Positions 10,606-21,457 are shown, counted from the stretch's first letter. The stretch is DNA of 64,000 nucleotides from Limnephilus marmoratus (GCA_917880885.1 OU862908.1:50241819-50305818), one strand, 5' to 3'. The notes: a model not told the origin generated them from the letters alone. Numbers and translations are program-made.

Positions 10606-12370
10606 GCAGGATTCGGAATATTTAACTGGAATATATATTTTTTTTCGCCATGAGGTAAAATCTAATTATTTGATGATAAGTTCCCTGATTACCATACGAT
10701 ACTGCGTTTAATTTCGTGCAATTTTTGCTTAGAGTTTCCGGGTTGACTTTAAATCATGACTGCTGTATTACCGTGGGAATCTGTTGCAATTAACATCAAA
10801 AATATATTAGTTTAGCTCTGCCTTCGGAAGGTTCGTTTCTCGATCTACGCCAAAGGAATAGCAATGATCCCGACGTAAAAAAAACCAACGGGAGGTACGA
10901 TTTATGAATAAGTCAGAAAAAGTTCCCAGACAAATTGGCGAATACGACTTAAACATTAATTTTAGTACCATTGATCAAACGTGCGGGAGTTTTCATTTGT
11001 ATTATAATCGTACTAAGTATTCGATAAGAAACGCTCACCATTGACCTTTTCAAAAAAATTGGTTGTTAAACAAAATGGATTGTAATAAACAAAACGATCT
11101 TCTGTTGGTATTGATAATAAGAAAGCCATGACCAAGATTAAATTGATGTTTATGTTTCGCATTAGCATTTCTATTTAATATCTAAATTAGTTAGGATCTC
11201 TTTTATCACACACAAAACAATATACACACTTGAAAACATAATCATTAAATTTTTCCGTTGCCAAAAATTATCGTTTATTATATAGACACTTCCAAAAACG
11301 GATACAATAGCAACGATGAACGATTAAAGTAGACAGATTCCATCTGGGGCCTAATGCTAGAACTGCATACATCAAATTTCGGAATCCCCCGGGGAGGAAG
11401 ATCGTTTATGGCACAAAAAACGCTCACCTAAAATTTTGATTTCAACGTTGGATAAGCTACAAATTCATCAATCTGGAGCACCTGAAATTTGTATTCATAG
11501 CATTCAAATAAGGGATGTTTTAGAGTACTTCTTGGTACCTACATTAAATTACCGAAACTGACAGGCACTTCTAGCATTAATCCCCGTGATAAACTATGTA
11601 ACTTAGATTACATTCACTAAAATATTATTCATGCCCTCTATCACATAATTCGTATTCCACTGTACGCTTCGGTATAAAAAATTGATTAAGTTTTCATACT
11701 TTTAAAATAACTTTTACAAAATAACTTTCAATGGAACTACGGAGCCTCGCGTAAATTATGTACTCAATTCCTGATTTTGAAAAAAACTGACGACAGTCGA
11801 CATGGTATCACCCGCCCATGTGAACAACGGGAGATTATAAAATAATGAAAAATCCGTGTCGTCTCTATTTATTTATGAGATCTTTGTTGACTTTTATGTC
11901 CCATAATCATCATATCATCCCATAATAAAAATAATCTCTGCGATCAGATTATAAACGCTTGGTGATAAAACACAAATTTAAATCACATTCTCGTTTATGC
12001 TAACGTTTCCGTGAATCTTGAATTCTAAAAAAGAAGTTTATTGATTCCAGGAATTTTTTTAATAAAAAATCTCTTTCGTGATTTTTTTTTAATGATTAAC
12101 GGATTGAAAGCTTTCTCGTAATCAAGAAACATATCAAAACAAAAAAAAATCATCATTTTTAAATCAGTCCTTTAGCTGAAGTTTACCCCTCTCGTTTCAA
12201 ATCCTTCTCGGAACACAAATTCCAAAGCACTCACTATTTCTTCGCATTTTTTGTGTATTCCGAAGCATAAATTCCATGAATGTTTTTAGACTTAGACTCA
12301 TTAAGCTTATATAATATCTAAATTCAAGGCACTTTTCAGCATTTCTCCTTTTTCATTATAAATAAAAATG
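10606..12370. other. No gene seen
   Basis: AT-rich, with stops in all frames and no motif, tRNA-like or repeat signal that I could recognise. Confidence 0.5.
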
Positions 12371-12389
12371 TTTTCCAAACTTCGAGTAT

Positions 12390-12640
12390 TTTACTGAAAA
12401 GGTAAGCGATAAACTTCAAGTATTTCACTAAAAAGGTAAGCGATGATCTTCGAGTGTAAAAACATGCGATAAAAGAAAATTTAAGCGATTAACTTCGAGT
12501 GTATCGCTAAAAAAGTAAGTGATGGAGTAAAAAGTCAGCGATAAACTTCAAGTAAGTCACTGAAAAAGTAAGTGATGAAGTAAAAAGTCAGCGATAGACT
12601 TCGAGTAAGTTACTGAAAAAGTAAGAGATAAAGTAAATGG
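12390..12640. repeat. Degenerate tandem repeat, unit about 53 bp
   Basis: About five diverged units share AGCGATAAACTTCGAGTAAG, a TCACTGAAAAAGTAAG core and GTGATGAAGTAAAAAGT. The last two units are the most alike, each 53 bp. No coding. Confidence 0.7.
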
Positions 12641-14108
12641 ACAAAAATAACAATGTTACCATAAATTAACAACGTAATGCAAGTCAGCCCACGGATTTAA
12701 TTATAAAAACAATAATTCAGGTTCCTTCATCAAATGGCTAATATTAGTGTTTAGTTTTGATTGATTTATTTCATGTTTAAATGTCCTTCAGTGAAAAAAA
12801 AACAATTAATTTTAGTGCCCAATGTCGGGGAATGGTGAATATTATGAGAACTTACAAATTTGTGATACAAATGCTCAGCGCGCGAACTCTTAAGATGAAG
12901 TCATAGTAAATAATGCAAAATCATATGTTTTTGTTTTGAAAATTTGATCGCTTAGAAGTATTGTAGATGCTTCAATTAAATACTGCGTGTAGAACATACC
13001 TTGGTCTTTAAAAATATCGGTCATTTTTTTTATAAGTTTTTAAATAAGCCTATAAAAAAATAAAGTATAAGGTCTAAAAAACACACTTTCAAGTCCAAAC
13101 TCTCCTATATATAAACCCCTTTTCGGATATGATTTTATTGTGTAATGTGGTAAATTCAGTTTATTTTATAATAATCGCAAAAAAAGTTGATATTTACACC
13201 CAATCTTCCCAAAATAAAATAAAATATGCATTTTCGCGTTGATATTTTACAATACGGCCGCTAGTCGACGAATTCGGTTATTCAAAGTGACCCCTATGGC
13301 GTCCACCGAAGAACTACTGTCCACGGCACAGTAGTGAACTAGTGGATCGCCTTAAATATTTATGAACATAGTACCTATTTTAAATCAAAATTGTAACAAA
13401 ATGAGGGGGCTTTGAAAATTTCAATTATCAAATTTATTATCGCCCTGTTTATAATGGGCGCATGCATAATAATCTTTATGGTGGCACTCCGGAGGGACTC
13501 TCGTAAATATAAAATTTAATGGCATCCTGTCGGAGATCCTGCCAAAAACTCGAAACAACTAAATATCTTTATAAGTTGACCGAACATGATTTGGCTTTTA
13601 GCTTTTAAATGTTAGCCTGACTGAACTCCGAAAATCAACGTTAATTACCGAACTAAAATAATTTATTGAATTTTAATGTGCTACCGGTTCCGACCGTCAT
13701 TGAAACTATGGCTATTCCATTAGGAAATTCTTGTGATGATGAAGTAGGTGGGAGAATTAAACTAGAAGGTTAAGCATAACTGAGATACCAGGTTAGTTTA
13801 TTTTTATGTGCTTATTCAGTTGTTTTTTAAACAATATTGCATTTTACATAATTCTTACAAAACCGAGCATATCAGTATGTTTGAATGTAATAAATCTCTC
13901 GTTTTTCATAAATATTTATTTTACAATAAAACACTTAACTTAATACTATACAACTTAACATTAACAATTTTACTTAAGAGTTAGTTACGATAATTACTTA
14001 AGAGTTACTCCACCATTTTGATAGTTCTATTGGAAGGTATGGTACGAAATTACGCGCTTCAACATTGATTTTTATTAATCTTGATTAATATAATAGAAGA
14101 TAATAATA
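12641..14108. other. No gene seen (one odd segment listed separately)
   Basis: AT-rich. A CGCCC/GGGCG hairpin lies near 13440-13460. No coding frame or family match is recognised apart from the 13253-13345 segment. Confidence 0.45.
13253..13345. other. Restriction-site-dense segment with a perfect 8-bp hairpin
   Basis: Within 22 bases there are CGGCCG, GTCGAC and GAATTC, and about 60 bases later GAACTAGTGGATC, which recalls a cloning polylinker. Between them ACTACTGT and ACAGTAGT form a perfect 8-bp stem with a 7-base loop (near 13312-13334). The surroundings are ordinary AT-rich sequence. It could be a natural repeat. Confidence 0.4.
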
Positions 14109-14139
14109 GTGACAATGAATTCCTCACCTTATATATCAA

Positions 14140-14310
14140 CAGATCAGTGGCGGAGTGGGAATCGCGTTTGGATTGCGTGTTCGATTCCTCAGCTGACCTC
14201 CATCATTTTCCAAGCAACATTTTACGCTTACTGTGATGGTAGTAGGAAATTAAACATTGTTAGGTTATTCGTAACCCGTGAATGTTTGTCTGCCTTTAAA
14301 AATAAAAAAT
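14140..14310 (+). repeat. tRNA-derived SINE fragment
   Basis: TGGCGGAGTGG (14148-14158) fits the pol III A box and GTTCGATTCC (14179-14188) the B box, at close to tRNA spacing. A short body and an A-rich AAAAATAAAAAATAAA tail follow. The head does not fold into a convincing full cloverleaf, so a SINE is more likely than a tRNA gene. Confidence 0.55.
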
Positions 14311-14635
14311 AAATTGCAGCGAAAACCAAAAACATCTCGGCCCGTGTTAATAATATAGTTATTTGGGACGATCCCGATCTTGTAAAATTTGTAACAAATC
14401 TAATACAAGTACTGAAAGATAAATTGTATTTTTCCGCATAACATCGTAATGGATCGTCATTTATGTTTAAATACTCAGACAAATACTTGTACTTACTTCT
14501 TGACATAATCCGCCATATTTGAGAATGTTTGTTTGATCCTAAAACGACACGAAACAAAGTACAGCGGGATTGTAACCGACGTGTTACTCTCCCTCATTTC
14601 TTAATTTTAATTTTATATGTTTTACTTATGTACAA

Positions 14636-14690
14636 TGCCCCGGTGCAACCAAATAAAGCTTGTGTGCCAAGTTTGCACCGGGAGACATTC
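14636..14690 (+). ncRNA. Hairpin HP1 (type A)
   Basis: CCCGGTGCAA (14639-14648) pairs perfectly with TTGCACCGGG (14673-14682). The 24-base loop holds AATAAA, a poly(A)-signal hexamer, and a weak CTTG/CAAG inner stem. The stem is followed by AGACATTCTA. HP2 shares the layout. Confidence 0.6.
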
Positions 14691-15047
14691 TAGAATCCTA
14701 TAATTTTAATAATTTTAACAATTAATACTTTATTTATGATTATTTACGCCTCCAAAGGCAACCAGGCTGACTAGCCTCCTTTTTAGTTATGGCCCTGAGA
14801 AGGGCCGTTTTTTCAGGCTCCGAAGGAAGCAGCTACTCCGCTAAGCGGACTGCCTTCCCTCCCTTGCTGTTCTGCCGTCATGGCTCAGCAGGAAGCGGCT
14901 GCTCTACCAAGCAGGCTGCTTTACCTCCCGTTTTGGCGGCCCCCACAAGGGCCTTTTTGGGCTCTCAGTCGGCTTTACCGTGCCGCCAGCAACGATCTTT
15001 TTCAAAACACATTTTTTCAATTTTAAATGTCTTTTTCTTAATACACA

Positions 15048-15105
15048 GATGCCCTGGTGACACAAGTAAAAACTTGGTTACCAAGTTGCCACCAGGAGAC
15101 ATCCT
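15048..15105 (+). ncRNA. Hairpin HP2 (type A paralogue)
   Basis: CCTGGTG (15053-15059) pairs with CACCAGG (15090-15096). An inner AACTTGG/CCAAGTT stem (15071-15087) has a 3-base loop. It is followed by AGACATCCTA, as in HP1 (AGACATTCTA). In the outer stem the HP1 pair C-G is T-A here, a paired change. Confidence 0.6.
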
Positions 15106-15237
15106 AAACTTATTATTTCATCGCCTTCAGGGCTATTTCTCCGGCTACAAAGCCAAAAAACCAGTTTGGGCGTCCCTATTAAGGGCCTTTATATTGGTCA
15201 AAAATACACCATATTTTAATATAACTTCGTTTAAACA

Positions 15238-15286
15238 CCCCGTAGGACGCTGAAACTAAGACGTTTCAGTGCAGAGTCCTACGGGG
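15238..15286 (+). ncRNA. Hairpin HP3 (type B)
   Basis: CCCCGTAGGAC (15238-15248) pairs perfectly with GTCCTACGGGG (15276-15286), 11 bp. Inside is a 7-bp stem CTGAAAC/GTTTCAG (15250-15256, 15263-15269) with a 6-base loop and an asymmetric internal loop. Confidence 0.65.
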
Positions 15287-15397
15287 CATCCATAGAGCCA
15301 TAAATAAACATTGTAACTCTTAAAATGCCAGCGCTATCAGCACTTGAGCAGATTTTCGAGACTTTAGCATCATTTCACTTTTTCTCCATTTTAAAAA

Positions 15398-15463
15398 TCC
15401 CAGGACCTCGTAAGGCGACGAAACCAAAAGGTTTCGATAGCCAGGCTTACGGGGGACCTGGGA
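15398..15463 (+). ncRNA. Hairpin HP4 (type B paralogue)
   Basis: Three coaxial stems can be read. TCCCAGG/CCTGGGA (15398-15404, 15457-15463) is outermost, then CGTAAG/CTTACG (15409-15414, 15446-15451), then CGAAACC/GGTTTCG (15419-15425, 15430-15436) with an AAAA loop. The middle and inner parts align with HP3. The inner closing pair T-A in HP3 (TGAAAC/GTTTCA) is C-G here (CGAAAC/GTTTCG), and G-C becomes A-T in the outer stem. Confidence 0.65.
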
Positions 15464-15794
15464 AAAATATTAACTTCTTTGTAACTATTCAAACACTTTG
15501 TTAAATAACAAATACCTACCGACAAAAAGTCAAACTTCCTTAAAAACAACCCAAACTCATCAAACAAAAAATCTACGAATGTAGAACATCCGTAGAAACA
15601 CTGTAGTTTTAAGGAAAACATTGTAAATACATTAACCTGACCTGTATAATTAATTTAAGAAATCAATTTTAATCGACCACTTTCGAGGAAATGGTCGGCA
15701 AAACCAGCGGCAACAGAAAACCGCCCCTTATATACGAAACGGGATAGGTAAATCCCCCCACTCTAAAAATGTACCACGTGACCGTTTTTTCACC

Positions 15795-15845
15795 CGAAAA
15801 CGGGTATAAAAGGCGTGATTTTTTGAAAATAAATTAGTTCTTCCA
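15795..15845 (+). promoter_or_regulatory. Candidate pol II core promoter
   Basis: TATAAAA at 15805-15811 follows a CCCG-AAAA-CGGG hairpin. An initiator-like TTAGTT lies about 25-30 bases downstream. It sits between the hairpin array and the long stem at 15912-16004, as expected for the U3/R boundary of an LTR. No transcript evidence is available. Confidence 0.4.
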
Positions 15846-15911
15846 TCAACGTCAACTCGTGTTATTATTTCCTTCTGGGAAAAGTTATTATCATCCGCTG
15901 CCTCCCGCCGA

Positions 15912-16004
15912 CCTCTGCCTAGACTTTGCTCCTGGTGCCATCAGTCTCCTCCAGAAAGCCGGCCCTACTTCAGGCAACCGCCACGCACCAGGACTGGGCA
16001 GAGG
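15912..16004 (+). ncRNA. Long two-part stem downstream of the TATA box
   Basis: CCTCTGCCTAG (15912-15922) pairs with CTGGGCAGAGG (15994-16004), 11 bp with one G-U. CCTGGTGC (15931-15938) pairs perfectly with GCACCAGG (15985-15992). An 8-base versus 1-base internal loop separates the stems. It would lie in the 5' leader of any transcript from the TATA box. Confidence 0.55.
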
Positions 16005-16099
16005 AGTAGGCACATCCAGTGTCCTCAACTCATCAGGCACTGGGTGCACGGGAGGTCAGTATTATTATTATTTCAATCATTTCATCCTGGTCGTGTACT

Positions 16100-16934
16100 G
16101 AAACCGGTACCCTTTTTTTACAGTCTTGTACAGGCTTGATACGTCTGGTACAGGGATATTTTGACGGTTGTAGTTTTCAAATTAAAATTTTTGTGTGGCC
16201 GCACCAAAAAATAACACGGCGCGTTTTTTCACATTATGTTGAGGAATATTCTGTTATTTAGACTGGCCACACTAATAACTAATACTGTAGGAAAAGTACA
16301 TTTGAAACAGCGCGTGGTCCTTAATATTCTTGTTACAATTAAAGGTTAAAGTTAGCGATAGTTAAATGTAAGTAACTACCTGTTTAAACGGACGGCCCTA
16401 AATCATTAGTTTTACAATAATTACTACGGTTTGTAGGTTTGGACTACTTATCCAGGTGTTTGTTTACAACATATTTATCTACACTGTCATTTCTGTTTTT
16501 ATTTTTTTATTCGTGTTTGTACAATGTTTTTAATGGACTATTTATTGTCCGTAAATTAATAAATAAACATATGTAGATATTTATTTTTATGTTCTGTAGG
16601 ACCTGACTAATGTTTTGATTATCGAAGTAGACTTCTTTTTTAAATATCTTCAGGAAATGGGTTAAACATTTCTGGAATTTTATGCCTTTTTGTTCTATCT
16701 CGTATAAATTTTGTTATTTAAAAAGATACAAATACATACATTTATAGGATTTAGCCGGCGAGAGGATGAGATAGAATAATCAGTCTCCTCTTTGTGTGGT
16801 GCTTCGTAGCCACTCTTATCTATTTAGTTTTCTGAAGGTTTCACTTCTACCGTGAAGTGCACACTTGTATTTTTTTTAATACTGAGTATACGAAGGACGT
16901 TACGTTAAACGTTTTTTTTTATAATCGTCTTAAC
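16100..16934. other. No gene seen
   Basis: AT-rich, with stops in all frames and no recognised repeat. The right limit of the hairpin element is probably near 16050-16200, but no end or TSD could be fixed. Confidence 0.45.
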
Positions 16935-17345
16935 ATGACGGCCGGCGTGATCTAAGGATAAGGCTCCTTGACTCGCAATCCGAAGGTCGCGGGATCGAAT
17001 TCCTGCGTGGGCAAATAAATTTTATTTGAATAATTCGTTTTATTTACAATTAATTCATTAAAAATAATGTACAGTATATTTGCGGCACGTTTCATACTAG
17101 AAGATACTCTCAGTACCGCCCTGGTGTAAGACCACCATTCAGAATTGAAGCGTTGCTTGAAATGGCGTTAGCCGTGTTTGGTGACCAGATCTGAATAGCA
17201 AGGTTCTTCCCCACCTTCCTTTTCCCCATCTCCTTCCCCTCCCCACTACCTTCAGCCTCCTAACATACTCCAATTGGGTATGCTATAGTCTCGCTGGCTC
17301 CAGACGGGAGCAGCTGAGACACTTATGAGGTATTATTATTAAAAA
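16935..17345 (+). repeat. SINE-S, near-complete tRNA-headed copy
   Basis: The head (16935-17010) contains GACGGC..., GACTCGCAATCCGAAGGTCG and a B-box-like GGGATCGAATTCC. A body of about 300 bases follows and ends at GGGAGCAGCTGAGAC near 17320, then an A-rich tail (17337-17348). The same head-body order occurs on the minus strand at 34.8-36.8 and 41.3-42.7 kb. Body fragments occur at 4140, 4377 and 51445. Confidence 0.7.
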
Positions 17346-17890
17346 AAAAATTAAAAACGTAATCATTTTTTTTACCTGATATATCAATTTTAGAAAACAG
17401 AGTTGTATTTGTAGTTAGATCGGACTACTAAACATGGCTTACACATTTCTAATATCGTTTTGATTATGATTAGCGGTTTTTCACGTGGACTATAATGACA
17501 GTATAAAGTTATAAAGTATATTTTACTCTGGAACGAGATGCAATTTAAAATTATACTTAAAACAATTTAATTGCTCAAGTTATATTAGTTGGTAAAATAA
17601 ATTAATTAAAAGTTATCACATAGGTACAGTTTTAATCCCGCACGCACTGGATTCGTAGCCGAGGGGATTAATCAAATTGCTATTGGAACGTACAGAAAAT
17701 CAGGGATGCCGATTATTTCTACTTCGCTCTTCTTCAATTTCGTTCGTTCAATCACATTAACCACCACAAACTCGCGAGCTCACGATGGCTTTACCGGTTT
17801 CGACAACGTCGAACAAGGGGGTTCCGCAAATCACACCCACGGCATAGGTATAACTTTTATTTTCGAACTAAATACTATCACTCATCTAAA
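17346..17890. other. No gene seen
   Basis: Short frames (including 17706-18059, which runs into the foldback element) have no motif. Nothing is recognised. Confidence 0.45.
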
Positions 17891-17897
17891 GGCGGAA

Positions 17898-18057
17898 ACA
17901 CACTTGTGTGGTGTGGTGTGTCGTGGCGCGCCAGAAGCACATCGGTTTCATACATTTATTATGGTTAGAGACATATTTGTAAGTTGTGGCGTGTCGACAA
18001 GCAACGACGATGATTGGTTAATTTGTAGTCACGACACACCACACCACACAAGTGTGT
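17898..18057. mobile_element. Foldback/MITE with perfect 28-bp terminal arms
   Basis: The arm at 17898-17925 (ACACACTTGTGTGGTG...) is the exact reverse complement of 18030-18057. The two arms enclose about 104 bases. No TSD could be fixed and no coding is present. Confidence 0.75.
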
Positions 18058-18115
18058 AAGCAACTTAATGGTTGTACTCAGTCGGCATAGGGTAGAGTGT
18101 AACAAGTGTTTGTAG

Positions 18116-18831
18116 TAGAGATGCCACGAACATTCGGCTACTGTTCGGTATTCGGCATATTCGGCTACTTTTTTAACTATTCGGTATTCGGCCGAATATT
18201 TCGAACCATTCGGCCGAATACCGAATATGACATCATGAAAAAAGCCCAATGTTACTAACAAATATTTTTATTTCAAAAAAAAAAAACCGCATATTTAATA
18301 CTTAATCTATCAATGTTAAGTTATGATGAATGAAAACATTTTTTTCAGCATTTGTTGAAAGCAAACAATTGCGCTTTTCCTCATAAATTAAACTTGCTTC
18401 TGAAAAAAGCCGCTCACTGTATACACTGCTACCTGCTGCTGAGAGATGATAAATAAATCTTAGCAAATTCTGCAAGGCTTGGATACTGTTTTGCGTTTGC
18501 CGACCACCACTTGTGAGGGTCTGCTATCTGATCTAGGCGAATAGTTTTTATGTATTTTTAAAGATATAATTACACAATATAAGTACCATAATTTGATAAA
18601 ACAATCAACAAATAATGGTTGTTGTGGCACAACCTACTCGCTAATGAAACAAATACGCCCATGGCGTGGTTTCCGCACGCCTTTCAATGATGCAGGTCGG
18701 AATCGGTCACCTACGAAATGTACTAAGTGTCACCGAATATTCGGCCGGCGAATATTCGTCGCTTCGGCCGAGAGCCTAGCCGAATATTCGGTATTCGGCT
18801 TTCGGCAAAATCACTATTCGTGGTATCTCTA
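18116..18831. mobile_element. Internally deleted hAT transposon with an 8-bp TSD
   Basis: The termini TAGAGATGCCACGAA and TTCGTGGTATCTCTA are inverted repeats matching at 14 of 15 bases. They are flanked by GTTTGTAG (18108-18115) and GTTTATAG (18832-18839), an 8-bp TSD with one change. The subterminal regions are rich in ATTCGG/CCGAAT repeats, as in many hAT elements. It carries a transposase remnant. Confidence 0.8.
18302..18535 (-). pseudogene. hAT transposase C-terminal dimerisation-domain remnant
   Basis: On the minus strand, A-D-P-H-K-W-W and Y-P-S-L-A-E-F-A-K-I-Y-L read in one frame. After a one-base shift, S-V-Y-S-E-R-L-F-S-E-A-S, E-E-K-R-N and the H-H-N-L ending follow, up to a TAA at 18302-18304. 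This order is the hATC dimerisation domain. The rest of the transposase, including the catalytic DDE core, is deleted. Confidence 0.7.
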
Positions 18832-19246
18832 GTTTATAGGTAGGAATCAAATTAGGAAAGGGGATAGGGATCAATGCTGGCCACCAACAAATGGTCGGCC
18901 ACCATAATCAAATCTAAGTTCATGTACTAATGGTTTTAAATAAAACTCGAAGAATCTTTACGCATATAAAACGTTTTGACCTTATGATAATAATTACTCA
19001 ACCACGTTACGTCCATCAATCACGCCCAAGGTCGAGATGGTGATGTTAATGACGTAGAAAGAATAATTTTTGTATTAAACATCAAGTTATTCCATAACAA
19101 TGATACAATACGTACTCTGTGTACAGCCATGTGAAATGCTGACACAATTATTGAGATCATTCTCCTCAATATTTATTTTAAAGCAAAAATTTGTTCGTTC
19201 ATTTCGTAGTTAAAATATGTCTATAATTGCAACATTGAAATTCACA
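18832..19246. other. No gene seen
   Basis: AT-rich sequence between the hAT element and R2; nothing is recognised. Confidence 0.5.
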
Positions 19247-19902
19247 TTAAGAGCGTTTAACCAGCCAGCGGACAAAAATCCACATTTCGTCAAAAGTTGT
19301 TCTTACGATCGTGCAGGGCGGTTACAATGAGAAAGAATAATTATTCTCCGTACCAGCTTTTTTAAATTATAACTCAATATCGAATTTATTTCAATCCAAA
19401 TTAGCTTTAATTTATACCTTCATCCAAAAATGCTGAAAGGCGTGATAATAAAACTCTTAAAATAATGTACTTTTTGTAATTATTTTTTGATAATAAGTAT
19501 TTATCATTTTTTAATAATGTCTAAATTTAATAAGAATGTTAAAAAAATCTGAAATATATTAGTTTGTAAGTGCGCAAATAAATACACAAATGACCAATTT
19601 TCGTCAAGAAACACATGTACGTACATATTTTTTAATGATTTTATTGAAACTAAAATTAAAATTCTAAAACATGCGTTTGCTAGATAATGTATTGATTTAT
19701 TTTACTGCATGATTATATTATTTGAAATGGGTGTGGTATAATACAAAATCTTTTTTGAAAATTTAACAAATCTGCCAACGACCTATGGAATAACCTTATT
19801 ATACTAAAAATTAAAAAAAATTCTCAAAATTTATTACACGCGAATGCTAGATAAAAGAACAATCTTTCGAAATCCATTTATAATTTTTTGTGGAAAAGAG
19901 TC

Positions 19903-20139
19903 TGTTAGGGGGTTTTTTAGTCTTTAATTACATTAAAAGACACTTTCTTATCTTTTTGAGTCATTTATTTACAAAACAACACATTTTAAAATAATTTTGA
20001 CCGTTTTTCAATACGATCTTTTGTTCTCTAACAAAATATGACAGCAACTAAAAATCAAACAAGAAACAACAGCATTCTTTTTTTAAATAACTATCACCTC
20101 GAAATGAATTCAAAATATCAATTAATTCAGTTCTTAACA
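19903..20139 (-). repeat. BEL-A 3' LTR
   Basis: 237 bp, matched to the 5' LTR. It is flanked outside by GAGTC at 19898-19902. Confidence 0.9.
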
Positions 20140-20776
20140 CACCCGCCCGAAAAAGTTTGAATCACAAGAGTTAATCCCTTTCCAATCATTAATTTCTAAA
20201 CTAGAGAAATATCTATAATAAACATGAAATGTACAAATAAACATGAAAGATTAATAACGTAAGTTTGGAAAATACGAAAAGTTTAAAAGCGTAATAGTAC
20301 AAAAAACCAATAATAATTAATGATAATCCAAGCAATATTTGATATTTTCAAAATAAATAATAAAATCGAATCTTAAAATCTCATTACAGAGAATTACTTG
20401 TTTTTTTTTTCTTTCTAATAAAAAAAAAACAACAAAAAATATTAGTTCTCAATCCACAACAGGTAAATGGTAAGTTAAAGAAACCTAACATAAATGACTC
20501 AGTACGACACAAACAAAAATCTTGAATTCCAGGGAGGGGGCTTCTACTTCATCCATTGATTATTAAGGGCCACGTGCAGGAAAAACCATTTTCCATTTTT
20601 TATCAACATCTGGGCAAAAAAAGTCATCGAGTTTGTCAAGTGGAATTAACAAAATATTCATGGGCGATCTTCATTCATTAATGTGTTATTATTATTTTTA
20701 CTCAAGAATATTTGTGATTGTTTGTTGTGTCGTATACACAATGAGGTTAACTTCTTTTTCTTTTTTTTCTTTTTTC
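20140..20776 (-). other. BEL-A 3' untranslated region
   Basis: AT-rich, between the pol stop and the 3' LTR. On the element strand the base run next to the LTR was not clearly polypurine. No genes. Confidence 0.55.
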
Positions 20777-21457
20777 TCAAGAAAGAAGAAAACGGACTGG
20801 ATGCGAGTTATCTTCCAGGGGCAGCAAACATATTTTGGTTATAGGCCGCACGAATGTCCCTTGGGAAGTCTTGAGGGTGACTACCCTTACAATTCCATCA
20901 GCTCCAGGATGTGAGGATAGAACTCGGGCCATTTTCCATAAAGCAGGAGGCAGATTATCCTCCTTTAAAATGACCAAGTCGTTCTTCTTCAGCGACCTCT
21001 GATTACTGACTTGCCACTTGGTTCTTCTTTGAAGTTCTCCGAGATAATCTTTCTTCCACCTGGACCAAAAGGATTGAATTAATTCCGTCATTTTTTGATA
21101 TTGACTCCGTCGGTTGCATTGTACTTCTTGGACATCCAATTCAGGAATAACAGACGCGCTTGTGCCCATAAGAAAGTGGTTTGGAGTTTAGGGATTCAAA
21201 TCATTTGGGTCGTTAGACAGTGGGGTCAAGGGTCTCGAGTTTAAACACGCCTCAATTTGACATATTACAGTGCACAGTTGTTGCTACAATTGCTGCAAAC
21301 CAATCTCAGGATTGAAACCAGAGAGAGAGAGTGTACAGTAGCTCAAAAGTTAAAGATGAACAATTAGTGATTCTATATAAATGATACTTGGCAGATTTTA
21401 CCGCAGCTTCCCAGAGTCCTCCCTGAGTGGGCGCGCGTGGAGTAATAAAATGCCATT
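20777..21457 (-). pseudogene. BEL-A integrase C-terminal part, continuing beyond Pao-B
   Basis: Immediately past the Pao-B TSD the minus strand reads P-R-A-P-T-Q-G-G-L-W-E-A-A-V-K-S, which supplies the catalytic Glu. After frame breaks (21170-21360) a 130-codon frame (21169-20777) encodes F-W-S-R-W, L-V-I-L-K-E-D-N-L-P-P and G-A-D-G-I-V-R-V-V. This is the C-terminal domain that follows BEL/Pao integrases. It ends at the stop near 20777. Confidence 0.8.

Larger units (their letters stand above)
14636..15466 (+). ncRNA. Hairpin array: dense structured, probably transcribed element
   Basis: At least eight strong inverted repeats lie in 830 bases. They are 14639-14682, AGGCT/AGCCT at 14764-14777, GGCCCT/AGGGCC at 14791-14806 followed by a T run, a compound stem at 14823-14859, GGCCC/GGGCC at 14938-14953 followed by five T, 15052-15096, 15238-15286 and 15398-15463. 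The local GC content is much higher than in the flanks. Several hairpins are paralogous and differ by paired changes (separate entries). A 154-codon frame (14789-15253) crosses the array but has no motif. I cannot name the family. A long solo LTR, a non-coding RNA or a non-autonomous retroelement are all possible. Confidence 0.55.

Noticed and set aside
14789..15253. A 154-codon protein in the hairpin region
   Set aside because: No domain motif; the open frame follows from GC-rich stems, and the paired changes favour RNA structure.
14636..15466. Hammerhead or HDV-like ribozymes in the hairpins
   Set aside because: I looked for CUGAUGA/GAAA cores and an HDV-type nested pseudoknot on both strands of HP3 and HP4 and found neither.
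17706..18059. Possible host exon or small protein
   Set aside because: The frame runs through the foldback element arms and has no motif or splice context.
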